Below are positions 27,032 to 36,946 of a stretch of DNA of 64,000 nucleotides, piece after piece. The position numbers were made by a program, and so were the translations under genes. This DNA comes from Nocardiopsis xinjiangensis YIM 90004 (GTDB taxonomy: Bacteria; Actinomycetota; Actinomycetes; Streptosporangiales; Streptosporangiaceae), in the NCBI RefSeq assembly GCF_000341145.1, contig NZ_ANBE01000021.1:34728-98727 (forward strand), read 5' to 3'. How positions within the stretch are numbered: the first letter of the stretch is position 1; every line of letters starts with the position of its first letter. Below the pieces are notes generated by a model. It saw only the letters and a list, made by a program, of their open reading frames with translations. It had not been told where the DNA came from and did not search any database.

Positions 27032-27179
27032 AGTACTGTCTTTCCGTCCGCTAGGGGCTTTCAGTGCGAAGGTCGTTACGCTAGGGATGTTCTCGCGAAA
27101 GGCGTGAATCGCCTAATCAACTGCTGTCACGCCCCTCAACAATGGCAAACACTCCATACGACGACGAAGAGGCCCTCAG
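27032..27179. promoter_or_regulatory. Divergent eccC/eccD control region with paired CGCTAGGG boxes
   Basis: This 148-bp gap must hold both promoters. CGCTAGGG occurs at 27049-27056 and again at 27079-27086, exactly 30 bp apart, about three helical turns. The palindrome ACAGTACTGT (27030-27039) overlaps the eccC start codon. These are plausible regulator sites, but nothing identifies a factor. Confidence 0.4.
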
Positions 27180-28517
27180 GTGAGTGGTTACTGCAGGGTC
27201 ACGGTCACTGGTCCCCAGCGTTGGGCCGACCTCGCCCTCCCCGGTAGTGTCCCCGTGGCCACACTCATGCCGCGCATCATCGACGTGTGCGCTCCCGACG
27301 GGGAGAGCACCGAACCAGCGTCCTGGAACCTGACCACCGTGGACGGGCATCCCGTCCGCCTGGAGGAGCCGCTGGAAGAGACCGGGGTCTACGACGGTGA
27401 CGTTCTGGTCCTCGACCGCGTGGTCGCCCCCGGCCGGCCCGAGTACGTCGACGACGTGCGCGGAGCCGTCGAGGACCAGGTCGACGAGACCGCGTGGATC
27501 TGGAACTCGAGTACGACCTTGTCCTTCGGCCTGCTCGTGGGTGCGATCGGCCCGTTGCTGATGCTTGCGTTCATGTTGTGGACCGACCCGTCCCCGGGGT
27601 TCCTGGCGGTCGCCTCTCTGGGCACGCTCTTCACCATCGGTGCGATGCTGCTCGCGGCCCGCCGTCCGCTGCCCGCGGCCGCCCACGTACTGTTCTCCAC
27701 CGCCTGTGTGTGGGGCGCGGTGTCGGCGGTCCTGGCGTCCCAGTTCGTGGTCGCCCCGAACTCTTTGGTCACAGCGGCGGTCGCGTTGTCGGGTGCCCTG
27801 CTCGTGGCCGTCGTCGGGTGGGCATTGCACGAGACCGGTCTGGCTCACATCGCCGGGCTCGCGACCGTGGTCCTCACCGTCGGTGTCCTGGTCCTGGTGG
27901 GGATCTTCGTGGAGCCGGTGCAGGGCGCGCGTTCGATGGGTATCGTTCTGGCCCTGTGTGTGGGGGCGTTGCCCCGTGTGGCGATGGTGATGGGAGGCCT
28001 GTCGGGGCTCGACTACGAGGTCGGGCGTTCGGGACAGGTGGCCACGGACCGCTTCGAGGAGACTCACGGCAACAGTGACCGTCTCCTGCTCGGTATCACC
28101 ATGGGCGCGGCCGTTTCCGGTGGAGCTGTCACCGCACTGCTCGCCTACTTGGGCACCGGACTTCCGGACCTGTTGCTGTGCGGCCTTCTCGGGCTTCTGC
28201 TGGTACTGCGTTCACGCCTGTTCGATCGCATCCGCCATGTGCTGCCCCTGCGCTTGGCCGGGGTGGCGGGGCTCGGGGCCGCGGGTGTGGCGGTCGCGAA
28301 CGCGTACCCGGCCTCGGCCCCCTGGGTGCCGGTGGTCGTGCTGGTGGCCGGTGTGCTGGCGGGCGTGTTGAGCTGGGTGAAGCTCAATGACGTGCCCCGG
28401 GCCTCGCTCCGGAGGATCCTCAACTGGACCGAGGTCCTCGTGATCATGGCCCTGTTCCCTGTTTGTGCCTGGGGAATGGGGCTCTTCGAGTTCGTGGCCG
28501 CCATGACTTCACCGTGA
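27180..28517 (+). CDS. eccD: Type VII secretion integral membrane protein EccD
   Basis: A 445-residue ESX membrane-pore component. An N-terminal ubiquitin-like (YukD-type) cytosolic domain covers about residues 1-90, with VTVTGPQRWADLALPGSVPV and LEETGVYDGDVLVLD. About eleven transmembrane helices follow from residue 113, including SLGTLFTIGAMLLAA and VLTVGVLVLVGIFV. The GTG at 27180 lies behind GAGG. It is divergent from eccC. Its stop lies only 5 bases from the stop of the convergent kinase gene at 28523. In known systems EccD works with EccB, EccC and EccE; the missing partners must lie elsewhere or be dispensable. Confidence 0.92.
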   Translation: MSGYCRVTVTGPQRWADLALPGSVPVATLMPRIIDVCAPDGESTEPASWNLTTVDGHPVRLEEPLEETGVYDGDVLVLDRVVAPGRPEYVDDVRGAVEDQVDETAWIWNSSTTLSFGLLVGAIGPLLMLAFMLWTDPSPGFLAVASLGTLFTIGAMLLAARRPLPAAAHVLFSTACVWGAVSAVLASQFVVAPNSLVTAAVALSGALLVAVVGWALHETGLAHIAGLATVVLTVGVLVLVGIFVEPVQGARSMGIVLALCVGALPRVAMVMGGLSGLDYEVGRSGQVATDRFEETHGNSDRLLLGITMGAAVSGGAVTALLAYLGTGLPDLLLCGLLGLLLVLRSRLFDRIRHVLPLRLAGVAGLGAAGVAVANAYPASAPWVPVVVLVAGVLAGVLSWVKLNDVPRASLRRILNWTEVLVIMALFPVCAWGMGLFEFVAAMTSP

Positions 28518-28522
28518 GGCGG

Positions 28523-30541
28523 TCAACCGATCTGGTGGGTGTCCCGGAGCGAGTCGGGGTTGAGGAACAGGATGAGGTCCTCGTTGATGCCTGCGCCGGA
28601 TTCGACCACGGCGATCGTCTCCTCGTCGGGGTGCACCTCCGGGGTCTTGTACAACAGCGTCTCCCCGGACACCAGTTCCTCCCCGGTCTCGACGTCCCAC
28701 ATGAAGCCACCGGAGACGCTGATGCCTTTGCTGCGACCGGCCAACAGGACGGAGCCGTCCGGGGAGAACCCGAGCCCCCGTGGTACACCGGGAGATTCCA
28801 GATCGAGCACGATCTCACCTGTGGACAGGTCGATGAGGCTGGTGACCTCCCGGATGTCGTCGGGCACGGCGAGGAGCGGGTCGGTGGGTGAGAACTCGGT
28901 CCGGAGGGAGCGCAGCCCGTCTCCTTCCTCACCAGTGTGTTCCTCGTTGGGATACTCGTAGACGACCTCGTCCTCGGCCAGGTCGATCACCCACAGGCGG
29001 GGGTCCGCTCCGGGATGCCCCAGAGCCAGATGGTCGCCCGTCGGGCTCAGGTCGGCACTCATCGCCGTGACGTCCTCCTCCCAGAAGACGGTGTCTGCCT
29101 CCCAGTCCCAGACCGTGACAGTGGCCTCGTCGGTATCCGGCTCGCCGTGCACGAAGGCCAGCAGGGATCCGTCCGCGGAGAAGGAGACGCTGTCGTGGTG
29201 CTCTCCCTCGCCCGGTCCGTCCCCGAAAGCCACCAAGTGCTCGTGCTCCTCGTCCCACACATGGACGCCTCCAGGCCCAGCGGTAGCCGTGTGGCCCGAG
29301 GCGGCGAGATCGAAGGAGAAATACTCGGGAGCGTCCTCGAACGGGACGTCGATGAGCTCGCCTTCCCGCCAGTCCCAGACAGTCGTGCGGTCGGCAGCGT
29401 GGACGTACAGTTCGTCGCCGTCCGAGGCGAAGTACATGCCGTAGAGGCCCTCCGGGAAACTCGCCTCGTCGGTTGCGGCGCTGGTGTCTGCTTCCCCCTC
29501 GCCTTCTCCGGTGGCGGCCTCGTGTTCCCAGGGGCGTGGCATCACGACTGCGGTCACGGAAATGAGAACCACTGCGGTTGCGGCAGCTCCTGCGACCAAC
29601 CAGGGACGGCTCCGGGATCCCGGGAGGGGAGCGGACCCCGCCCCTGCCCCGTGTACCACTTGCCGGAGTTCGCGCTCGTGGTCCCCGATCGCCTCGTTGA
29701 CCGTGGAGGGCAGCCACCCGTGCTCGGCCGGGGGCAGGGGCTCGGCCGAGAGCGCGCGGACCAACTCATCGGCAGTGGGACGGTCGGCCGGTTCCTTGGC
29801 CATGCAACGGGCCATGAGATCGCGCAAGGTCCCCGCATGCAGGGCACCGAGCCGGGGATCAGCGCTCACCACCCGCTGCAGGACCTGGGATGCGGGTGAA
29901 CGCCCGAACGGGGGTTCACCACAGGACGCGAACACGACGACACCGGCCAGGGAGAAGATGTCACTCGCGGCGCTCTGCTCATGCCCGAGCACCGTCTCGG
30001 GGGCCGCGTAGGAGGGGGTGCCGAAGGCTTCCCCCGTCTTGGTCAGTACCGTTCCCTCCACCGCGCGGGCGATTCCGAAGTCGATGACCTGAGGCCCGCG
30101 CGGTGAGAGCAGCACGTTGCCGGGCTTGAGGTCGCGGTGCATGATCCCGGAGGCGTGCACCGACTGCAGCGCCCGGGCGAGCCCCAGAGTGAGCACACGC
30201 AGTGACCCCTCCGGCAGCGGTCCGCCCGTCGCGACGGCTTCGCCGAGGGTCGGACCCGGCACGTATTCGGTGGCCATCCAGGGCGCTTCCCCCTCGGCCC
30301 CCACCGACAACACCGCGGGTGTGAAGGGGCCCCGCACCATCTGCGCGGTCCTGGTCTCCCGAGAGAACCGTGCCCGGAACCCTTCGTCCTGTGCGAGTTC
30401 TCGGTGCGTGATCTTGACAGCGGCCAAGCGGTCTTCGGGGGTCCGGGCGAGGTAGACCGCGCCCATGCCGCCGGCGCCGAGGCGTGCGAGCACACGGTGC
30501 GGGCCGATGTGCGAAGGGTCGGACTGCTGGAGGGGCTTCAT
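28523..30541 (-). CDS. Receptor serine/threonine kinase with beta-propeller sensor
   Basis: A 672-residue PknB-type kinase with intact motifs: glycine loop LGAGGMGAVY (21-30), Lys43 in AAVKI, catalytic loop HRDLKPGN (135-142), DFG (154-156) and APE (180-182). One transmembrane helix lies near 313-334. The outer C-terminal part has WD40/propeller-like repeats (LYVHAADRTTVWDWREGEL, LLAFVHGEPD, VTVWDWEADTVFW, GFSPDGSVLLAG). It is the third gene of a leftward operon, 29 bases after the pseudokinase gene, and it converges on eccD. It probably senses an external ligand and phosphorylates cytoplasmic targets, possibly parts of the ESX machine. Confidence 0.92.
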   Translation of the reverse strand: MKPLQQSDPSHIGPHRVLARLGAGGMGAVYLARTPEDRLAAVKITHRELAQDEGFRARFSRETRTAQMVRGPFTPAVLSVGAEGEAPWMATEYVPGPTLGEAVATGGPLPEGSLRVLTLGLARALQSVHASGIMHRDLKPGNVLLSPRGPQVIDFGIARAVEGTVLTKTGEAFGTPSYAAPETVLGHEQSAASDIFSLAGVVVFASCGEPPFGRSPASQVLQRVVSADPRLGALHAGTLRDLMARCMAKEPADRPTADELVRALSAEPLPPAEHGWLPSTVNEAIGDHERELRQVVHGAGAGSAPLPGSRSRPWLVAGAAATAVVLISVTAVVMPRPWEHEAATGEGEGEADTSAATDEASFPEGLYGMYFASDGDELYVHAADRTTVWDWREGELIDVPFEDAPEYFSFDLAASGHTATAGPGGVHVWDEEHEHLVAFGDGPGEGEHHDSVSFSADGSLLAFVHGEPDTDEATVTVWDWEADTVFWEEDVTAMSADLSPTGDHLALGHPGADPRLWVIDLAEDEVVYEYPNEEHTGEEGDGLRSLRTEFSPTDPLLAVPDDIREVTSLIDLSTGEIVLDLESPGVPRGLGFSPDGSVLLAGRSKGISVSGGFMWDVETGEELVSGETLLYKTPEVHPDEETIAVVESGAGINEDLILFLNPDSLRDTHQIG

Positions 30542-30570
30542 CGATGCGGTCCCAGAAATCGTGTCGTGGC

Positions 30571-32619
30571 TCAGGGGAGCGCGGCCGTGCGTTCGAGTGT
30601 CTGCGCATCGAGCAGGACGACGTCTCCTTCGCCGCCGACTGCGGCGATCACCTCACCGTCAGGGTGGAAATCCACGGGCCGAGGAGTGAGGTCCTCGTCG
30701 GCTGCGAGCTCTTCCCCGGTCTCCATGTCCCACATCCGGCCCTCGTTCTGGAACTGCCGGTCGGTACCGATGGCATCCGCGCCGACGATCGGTTCGTCGG
30801 GCTGCGGGTCGGCCCAGCTGAAGTGGAGGAGCCCGAGATCCGGGGCGACCTCGACCCCGGTGACGTATCCGTTGTCGCTGACGGCCTCGGCGTACTCGGG
30901 TACGGGGAACCGGTCCAGCTCGATCCCCTCGTCCAGATCCCACCACACGAGGTCCTCGTTGCTGGGGTAGATGACCTCGTTCTTGCCAGGCACGACTCCG
31001 AAGCCGCTGCCCGTGTAGTCGCGGATGGTGGTCTGCAATTCGCCGGTCTCGACGTCGCGCAGCTGAAGTGTGTCAGTGGTCGCGATGATGATCCGATCGT
31101 CGTCGACGTGGGCCAGATCCCAGACGGAGATCTCATTACCCCACTCGTGGACGAGTTCACCGTCGTCCATGTCGATGATCCCCACGGTGGGCTGCCGAGA
31201 GCCTTGTTCGGCGCCGCTCTCGAAGCCGACGGCGACGGCGAGGTGCTCACCCGATGGGGCGAAATCGAAGGCCACCGCACGCCGCGGGGCTTCCAACTCG
31301 TCGAGGACACGCCGGCTCTGCGGACCGAGGTGTTCGGTGGTCTCCGACGAGGGGAGGTCGTGGGTGTTGAGCACCGGGTACTCGTAGCCGGAGTCCCGGA
31401 ACTCGACGGGGTCCATCGCCGCGACCATGCAGCCGACCGGTGCAAAAGCGCCCGCGTAGTCCAGGTGCGCGCCGTCGGCCGGGCGGGCGATCTCCACGCC
31501 CTCCTCCCAGTCCCACACGGTCAGGCCGTGGTTGTAGCTGGTCGCGAGCAGGGCGGACCCGTCGGGTGAGAACGAGACCCCGGTCGCGTCGAGGTCGTCG
31601 ATCCTCCCCCCGGGGCCTGGCAGGCTGTCGGCGTCCGCGCAGGAGCTGTCGCTGATCATGCCGGGGGCCGCCGGTTCGGGCTCCTCCTCGCCCGAACCGG
31701 GACCCTCGCCCAGAGCCCGGACCGCACCGCCACCGGCGACCAGCGCCAGGGCAAGGCCGCTCGCGGCGAGCATGATCCTCCTACGGCGGCGCCGGGTGTT
31801 CCGCCCGGGACCGTTCTCGGCCAGGTGATCGCGGATCGCTCGGCCGTGGTGGTGGATGACGCCGGCGAGATCGGCCGGCCAGGCCCCGGGGACCGCGGGC
31901 CCGCCCAGAATGCGCACGATGTCGGCGGAGGTGGGGCGCAGCTCCGTGTCCTCTTCGAGGCAGGCGTCGACGAGGCCGCGCATCTGCATGGGAACATTTC
32001 CTGCCCCGCCGGTGCCGTCGGTCCCCGAGGCGGCAAAACACAGGGTCGCCGCCCAGGCGAACACGTCGGCAGCGGGGGAGAGACCGCCCTCGGGGGCGCT
32101 GTGGGCGGTATGGGCCGGCCTGCGCCCGACTGCGGCCGCGGCCTGCTCGAAACCGGCGTCGGCCAGAACGGTGCCGGGCTCGGTCAGCAGGATCTCGTCC
32201 GGGCCGAGGGACCCGTGGACACGGGAGGCGGCGTGCAGGTCGGCCAGTCCTTGGGCCATGGCGAGCGCGAGCGGGGGCAGCGCGGCCGTCGGTAACGGAC
32301 CGTGCGCACGGACGCATTCGGCCAGGGTCGGGCCGAGCGGTCGGGACACGGCGATCCACTGCGCCGGTTCCTCCTTCGAGGAGCCCAGCACACCGGCCAC
32401 GTACGGGCTCTGCTTACCCTGCGAGCTCTGTACGAGGCTCGTGAAGGCCTCGCGGAACGCGGGGTCGGAGGACAGACCCGACCGGGTCACCTTGAGCGCC
32501 ACCGGCGCCCGGTTCCCGGCCGTGGCCAGGTACGTGCGGGCGGCTGTGTCCTCGCCGAGCCGGGCGTGCAGTGTGTACGGGCCGACCCGTGGAGGATCGT
32601 GCGGACTGAGGGGGATCAT
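30571..32619 (-). CDS. Pseudokinase with beta-propeller sensor domain
   Basis: 682 residues with the same architecture as its two neighbours, but the kinase domain is degenerate. The glycine loop reads LGEDTAARTY with no G-x-G, Lys43 is kept, the catalytic HRD loop has become HGSLGPDE (135-142) with Asp lost, and DFG is DAG (154-156) with the APE region also altered. A basic RRRRRR stretch precedes the transmembrane helix (about 289-309), then the propeller repeats (VSFSPDGSALLATSYNHG, LTVWDWEEG). The ATG at 32617-32619 is 20 bases after the preceding kinase gene. It may act as an allosteric partner of the flanking active kinases. Confidence 0.88.
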   Translation of the reverse strand: MIPLSPHDPPRVGPYTLHARLGEDTAARTYLATAGNRAPVALKVTRSGLSSDPAFREAFTSLVQSSQGKQSPYVAGVLGSSKEEPAQWIAVSRPLGPTLAECVRAHGPLPTAALPPLALAMAQGLADLHAASRVHGSLGPDEILLTEPGTVLADAGFEQAAAAVGRRPAHTAHSAPEGGLSPAADVFAWAATLCFAASGTDGTGGAGNVPMQMRGLVDACLEEDTELRPTSADIVRILGGPAVPGAWPADLAGVIHHHGRAIRDHLAENGPGRNTRRRRRRIMLAASGLALALVAGGGAVRALGEGPGSGEEEPEPAAPGMISDSSCADADSLPGPGGRIDDLDATGVSFSPDGSALLATSYNHGLTVWDWEEGVEIARPADGAHLDYAGAFAPVGCMVAAMDPVEFRDSGYEYPVLNTHDLPSSETTEHLGPQSRRVLDELEAPRRAVAFDFAPSGEHLAVAVGFESGAEQGSRQPTVGIIDMDDGELVHEWGNEISVWDLAHVDDDRIIIATTDTLQLRDVETGELQTTIRDYTGSGFGVVPGKNEVIYPSNEDLVWWDLDEGIELDRFPVPEYAEAVSDNGYVTGVEVAPDLGLLHFSWADPQPDEPIVGADAIGTDRQFQNEGRMWDMETGEELAADEDLTPRPVDFHPDGEVIAAVGGEGDVVLLDAQTLERTAALP

Positions 32620-32639
32620 GGAAGCACTCTCACCTGGGG

Positions 32640-34739
32640 TCAGCTGAACCGGGCGATCTCGGCGAGGGCATCGGGGCTCATGAGGACGATCTCGGCGCTG
32701 TCCGGGAGGAGCCCGGCGACCACTTCGCCTTCGGGATGTACGGACAGGCCCAGGGCCAAGTCCTCGCTGGCGGCCTCGATCTCCTCGACGCCCTCCTCGT
32801 CGGGGTCCCACGTGTGGTGGAACTCCCAGATGTAGAGGTAGTAGGGGACCGTGTCGCCCTCCGGCTCCTCGCTGAAGGTCGTGTAGAGGCGGTTCTCGTG
32901 CTCGTTGTAGGCGAATTCGCGCAGTTCGCCCTCGTGGTCGGCGTCCGAGGGCGGGTTGAAGGTCCAGCCGTCGGCCCGGTCGAGTGCGTAGTCGTAGAGC
33001 GAAACCCCTTCGGGGGTGGAGAAGAAACCGCTGCTGTCACCGAGCAGGTGTGTCGGCGAGCCGACCCCGACGACGACCTGCTCAGCATCGAAGACGATCT
33101 CCCCGGTCCCGGCGTCCCACACGTTGAGCTGGTCGTTGATGTCCACCCCCGCGAGCCGGTCCCCCTCGGGGGAGTGGGACAGGGCGGTGTGGCTGCCCAA
33201 CCCGTCGTGGACCAGGACCGTGTCCCCGGTCTCCAGGTCGATGTCGTAGGTCCCGCCCTCGGCGTCGAACCCCCGGTCGGCGACCGTGATGGTGTCGCTG
33301 TCCGGTGAGAAGGCGATGTCCCGCAGCTCCCGGCCTTCCGCGTACACGGTCAGCTCTCCGGTCTCCAGGGAGTAGACCCGTGCGCCGTCGGGGCTCGCCC
33401 AACCGATCAGGCAGTCGTTCGGGCTGAAGTACGGGGCGCTCTCGGACTCGTCCGGTCGGGAGGCCGGGACGAAGGCGAGCTCGTTCTGTGCCTCCCAGTC
33501 CCACAGGGCCACGCCGTTCCCGCCCGCTACTGCCAGGACCGAGCCGTCGTGGGAGAAGTTGCTCAGGATCCGCTTGCTCCCCGTCGGCACGGTGGGTTCT
33601 TCCGAAGCGGCCCCGGTGAACTCCTCCGCCAGATGCTGGGTGGGGTCGCACCGCTCCCGTGCGGGGTCCTCTTCCTCGCCTTCGTCCCCGGCGGCGGCCC
33701 CGGCCTCCTCCGATGGCGCGAAGGGATCGTCGACGGCCCAGAACCCGAACCCGCCGACCAGGCACAGCGCCATGGCGGCGGCCCCGGCGACGAGCAGCCC
33801 GCGCGCCTTCGAGCCGTTCCCGGACACGGAGCGCACCCGGTCGTACTCGGCTGCGACCTCGTTCACGGCGGCCGCGGCCTGCGGGGGCAACCACTGGCCG
33901 GCGTCGGAGGCGGGGGCGGTGGGTCCGCCGAGCGTCTGCAGGACCTGAGCGGCGGTGGGCCGGCGGGCGGGGTCCTTGTCCAGGCACGCGGCCAGGAGCG
34001 GGCGCAGCGGAGGGGGCACACGGTCGAGTTCGGGGTCGAGGGTCTCGCTCCGGTAGAGGACGGAGGAGGGATGACCGTCGCCGAAGGGGCCCACGCCGGT
34101 CAGGGCCCACACGAGGACCCCGCCGAGCGCGAACACGTCGGCGGGCGGGCCGGCCTGTTCGCCGCGGGAGGCCTCGGGGGCCATGTACCCGGGGGTGCCG
34201 GCGGTCGTAGCGCCGCCGGGCTGCCGTTCGTCCTCTGCGGCGCGGGCGATACCGAAGTCGATGACTTGCGGGCCCTCGGCGGCGACCATGACGTTGGCGG
34301 GTTTGAGGTCGCGGTGGGCGAGCCCTTGGGCGTGCACCCCGGCCAGGGCCTGGGCGATGGCGCGCGCGAGGAGCACGGCGGAGGGTTCGGGCAGCGGCCC
34401 GGTGCGCTCCACCAGGTGCTGCAGGGAGGGCCCCTTGACGTAGGCGGTGGCCAACCACGGGCGTTCACCCGAGGTGTCGGCGGCGTACACCCGCGGAACG
34501 CCCTGGCCGTGCACCCTCTGGGCGAGGGAGAGTTCGTGGGCGAAGCGTTCGCGGAAGTCGGGGTCGTAGGCGTACTCGGCCCTGACCACCTTCACCGCGG
34601 CCGGTTGGTCGTCGCGGTCGAGACCCAGGTACACGCGGCCCATACCGCCGCTGCCCAGGAGGGCGGTGATCTTGTAGGGGCCGATCCGGGGCGGGTCGTC
34701 GTCAGCGAGGGGGCGCATGGGGGTCTCGGTTTCTGGCAC
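32640..34739 (-). CDS. Receptor serine/threonine kinase with beta-propeller sensor
   Basis: A 699-residue kinase, first gene of the three-kinase operon. Motifs are intact: glycine loop LGSGGMGRVY (28-37), Lys50 in AAVKV, HRDLKPAN (142-149), DFG (161-163), APE (187-189). A transmembrane helix lies near 316-336, then propeller-like repeats (VLAVAGGNGVALWDWEAQN, LAGVDINDQLNVWDAGTGE). A GTG at 34737-34739 gives this length; an ATG seven codons later (34718) is the alternative, and neither has a good ribosome binding site. With 28523 it gives the locus two active kinases flanking one dead kinase. Confidence 0.92.
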   Translation of the reverse strand: MPETETPMRPLADDDPPRIGPYKITALLGSGGMGRVYLGLDRDDQPAAVKVVRAEYAYDPDFRERFAHELSLAQRVHGQGVPRVYAADTSGERPWLATAYVKGPSLQHLVERTGPLPEPSAVLLARAIAQALAGVHAQGLAHRDLKPANVMVAAEGPQVIDFGIARAAEDERQPGGATTAGTPGYMAPEASRGEQAGPPADVFALGGVLVWALTGVGPFGDGHPSSVLYRSETLDPELDRVPPPLRPLLAACLDKDPARRPTAAQVLQTLGGPTAPASDAGQWLPPQAAAAVNEVAAEYDRVRSVSGNGSKARGLLVAGAAAMALCLVGGFGFWAVDDPFAPSEEAGAAAGDEGEEEDPARERCDPTQHLAEEFTGAASEEPTVPTGSKRILSNFSHDGSVLAVAGGNGVALWDWEAQNELAFVPASRPDESESAPYFSPNDCLIGWASPDGARVYSLETGELTVYAEGRELRDIAFSPDSDTITVADRGFDAEGGTYDIDLETGDTVLVHDGLGSHTALSHSPEGDRLAGVDINDQLNVWDAGTGEIVFDAEQVVVGVGSPTHLLGDSSGFFSTPEGVSLYDYALDRADGWTFNPPSDADHEGELREFAYNEHENRLYTTFSEEPEGDTVPYYLYIWEFHHTWDPDEEGVEEIEAASEDLALGLSVHPEGEVVAGLLPDSAEIVLMSPDALAEIARFS

Positions 34740-34840
34740 GGGGGTCGCGGGGACAGTTTACTGTTCGTCCGTCTTTGTCCGCAGGGTAGGAGGAGAGGGG
34801 CGCGGGGCCGGTTCCCGGAAGCCGGGGCCCGGTGACACGA

Positions 34841-34873
34841 CCGCCCCCGGACACGCGTGGTGTCCGGGGGCGG
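34841..34873 (-). terminator. Terminator of the 34904 aldo/keto reductase gene
   Basis: CCGCCCCCGGACAC and GTGTCCGGGGGCGG form a perfect 14-bp stem around GCGTG, 31 bases past the stop. Confidence 0.75.
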
Positions 34874-34903
34874 CACGGGGATGAGGGCGGGGCCCGGGGC
34901 CGC

Positions 34904-35953
<1,050 letters not shown>

Positions 35954-36043
35954 CGCCTCAAACACTCCTCGCTCGTGCACCGCCCGGACCCGGGAAGGGT
36001 CCGGTGTCCGGGGGCGGGCCGCCCCCGGCAAGCACCCGGAACG

Positions 36044-36364
36044 CTAGTCGATCTGGAGTTCGCCCATGCGCTCCCAGCCCTCGCCCTCGACCTGGCGGCT
36101 GACGATGAGCGGCGTCTCGGCCAGGAGCGGCTTCATGGTCTCCAGGCCGGCACGGAAGTGGTCGCTGTTGACGTGGGCCTCGCCGGTTCCGTCCTGGAAG
36201 GCCTCGACGAGGACGAACTCGTCGTCGCGCTCGACGCTGCGGGACCACTCGAACCACAGGTTGCCGGGCTCGGCGCGGGTGGCGGCGGTGAAGTCGGCGA
36301 CGGCGTCCAGGAAGGTGTCCTTGGCCTCGGGCTTGACCCGGTACTTCACGACGATCAGGATCAT
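36044..36364 (-). CDS. Antibiotic-biosynthesis-monooxygenase-fold (YgiN-like) protein
   Basis: A 106-residue dimeric ferredoxin-like (ABM) domain protein, related to quinol monooxygenase YgiN. Typical features: MILIVVKYRVKPEAKDTF at the start, TRAEPGNLWFEWSRS, EFVLVEAFQDGTGEAHVNSDHF with the conserved His, and a short C-terminal strand. The ATG at 36362-36364 follows GAGGAG at 10 bases; the long upstream open frame is non-coding. Such proteins oxidise quinols or detoxify small aromatics, or have unknown roles. Its neighbour is an aldo/keto reductase, suggesting a shared role in carbonyl or quinone stress; that is inference. Confidence 0.85.
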   Translation of the reverse strand: MILIVVKYRVKPEAKDTFLDAVADFTAATRAEPGNLWFEWSRSVERDDEFVLVEAFQDGTGEAHVNSDHFRAGLETMKPLLAETPLIVSRQVEGEGWERMGELQID

Positions 36365-36559
36365 GCTCCCCAGTCTCCTCACTGGTCGCGGTGCACGGCA
36401 AGTGCGGAACACGAGGGCGTACCCGGGCGTTCGGGCGCAGGTGTTCCGTCCGGTTTCAGTCTCGCAGAGGAGGAGAGGGGAGAGCGCCGCCGCAGGAGGC
36501 CCGGGCGGCGCGGCGATGGTCACACACCTTGTGGGAGGCACGGGTGTGCGCGGTGCGCG

Positions 36560-36946
36560 TCAGGCGGCGACCATGGGCCGCGGGCGCACGGAGACCGTGT
36601 GGGGGAAGTGGTACGTCGAGGGCCGGGGCGTCCCGGAGAAGGGGTCCAGCAGCGCGGCGGCCCCCGAGGGGTCGCTGGCGGGGTGGCAGAAGGTGCGTCC
36701 GAGGTCGTTCCAGAAGAACTGTCCGTCGCGGCACCAGACGTTGATGTCCTCGCGCACGGTCATGACCGTCATCTCGGAGCAGCCGGACCAGTTGAGCCGG
36801 CGGGTCGCGGTGGGGGCGAGTTCCCCCAGGAGGGCCGTGATGGCCCGCTCTGCGCAGAAGGCGTGGCGGGGCTTGTGCTTGACCCGGCTGGCGAGTGCCG
36901 ACTTCGCCCGGGTGGACCGGGGGTTGTTCAGGCGCCAGTGACTCAA
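36560..36946 (-). CDS. Conserved-looking hypothetical protein
   Basis: About 128 residues from a TTG at 36944-36946, which has GGAG 6 bases upstream. The N-terminal third is basic (RSTRAKSALASRVKHKPRH), followed by a helix (ERAITALLGELA). The C-terminal half is well-structured looking: NWSGCSEMTVMTVREDINVW, CRDGQFFWNDLGRTF, DPSGAAALLDPF. Two Cys and a Trp/Phe cluster are present. I do not recognise the family. The frame stays open a further 155 codons upstream but that part covers a lower-GC promoter-like region and is unlikely to be translated. Confidence 0.55.
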   Translation of the reverse strand: MSHWRLNNPRSTRAKSALASRVKHKPRHAFCAERAITALLGELAPTATRRLNWSGCSEMTVMTVREDINVWCRDGQFFWNDLGRTFCHPASDPSGAAALLDPFSGTPRPSTYHFPHTVSVRPRPMVAA

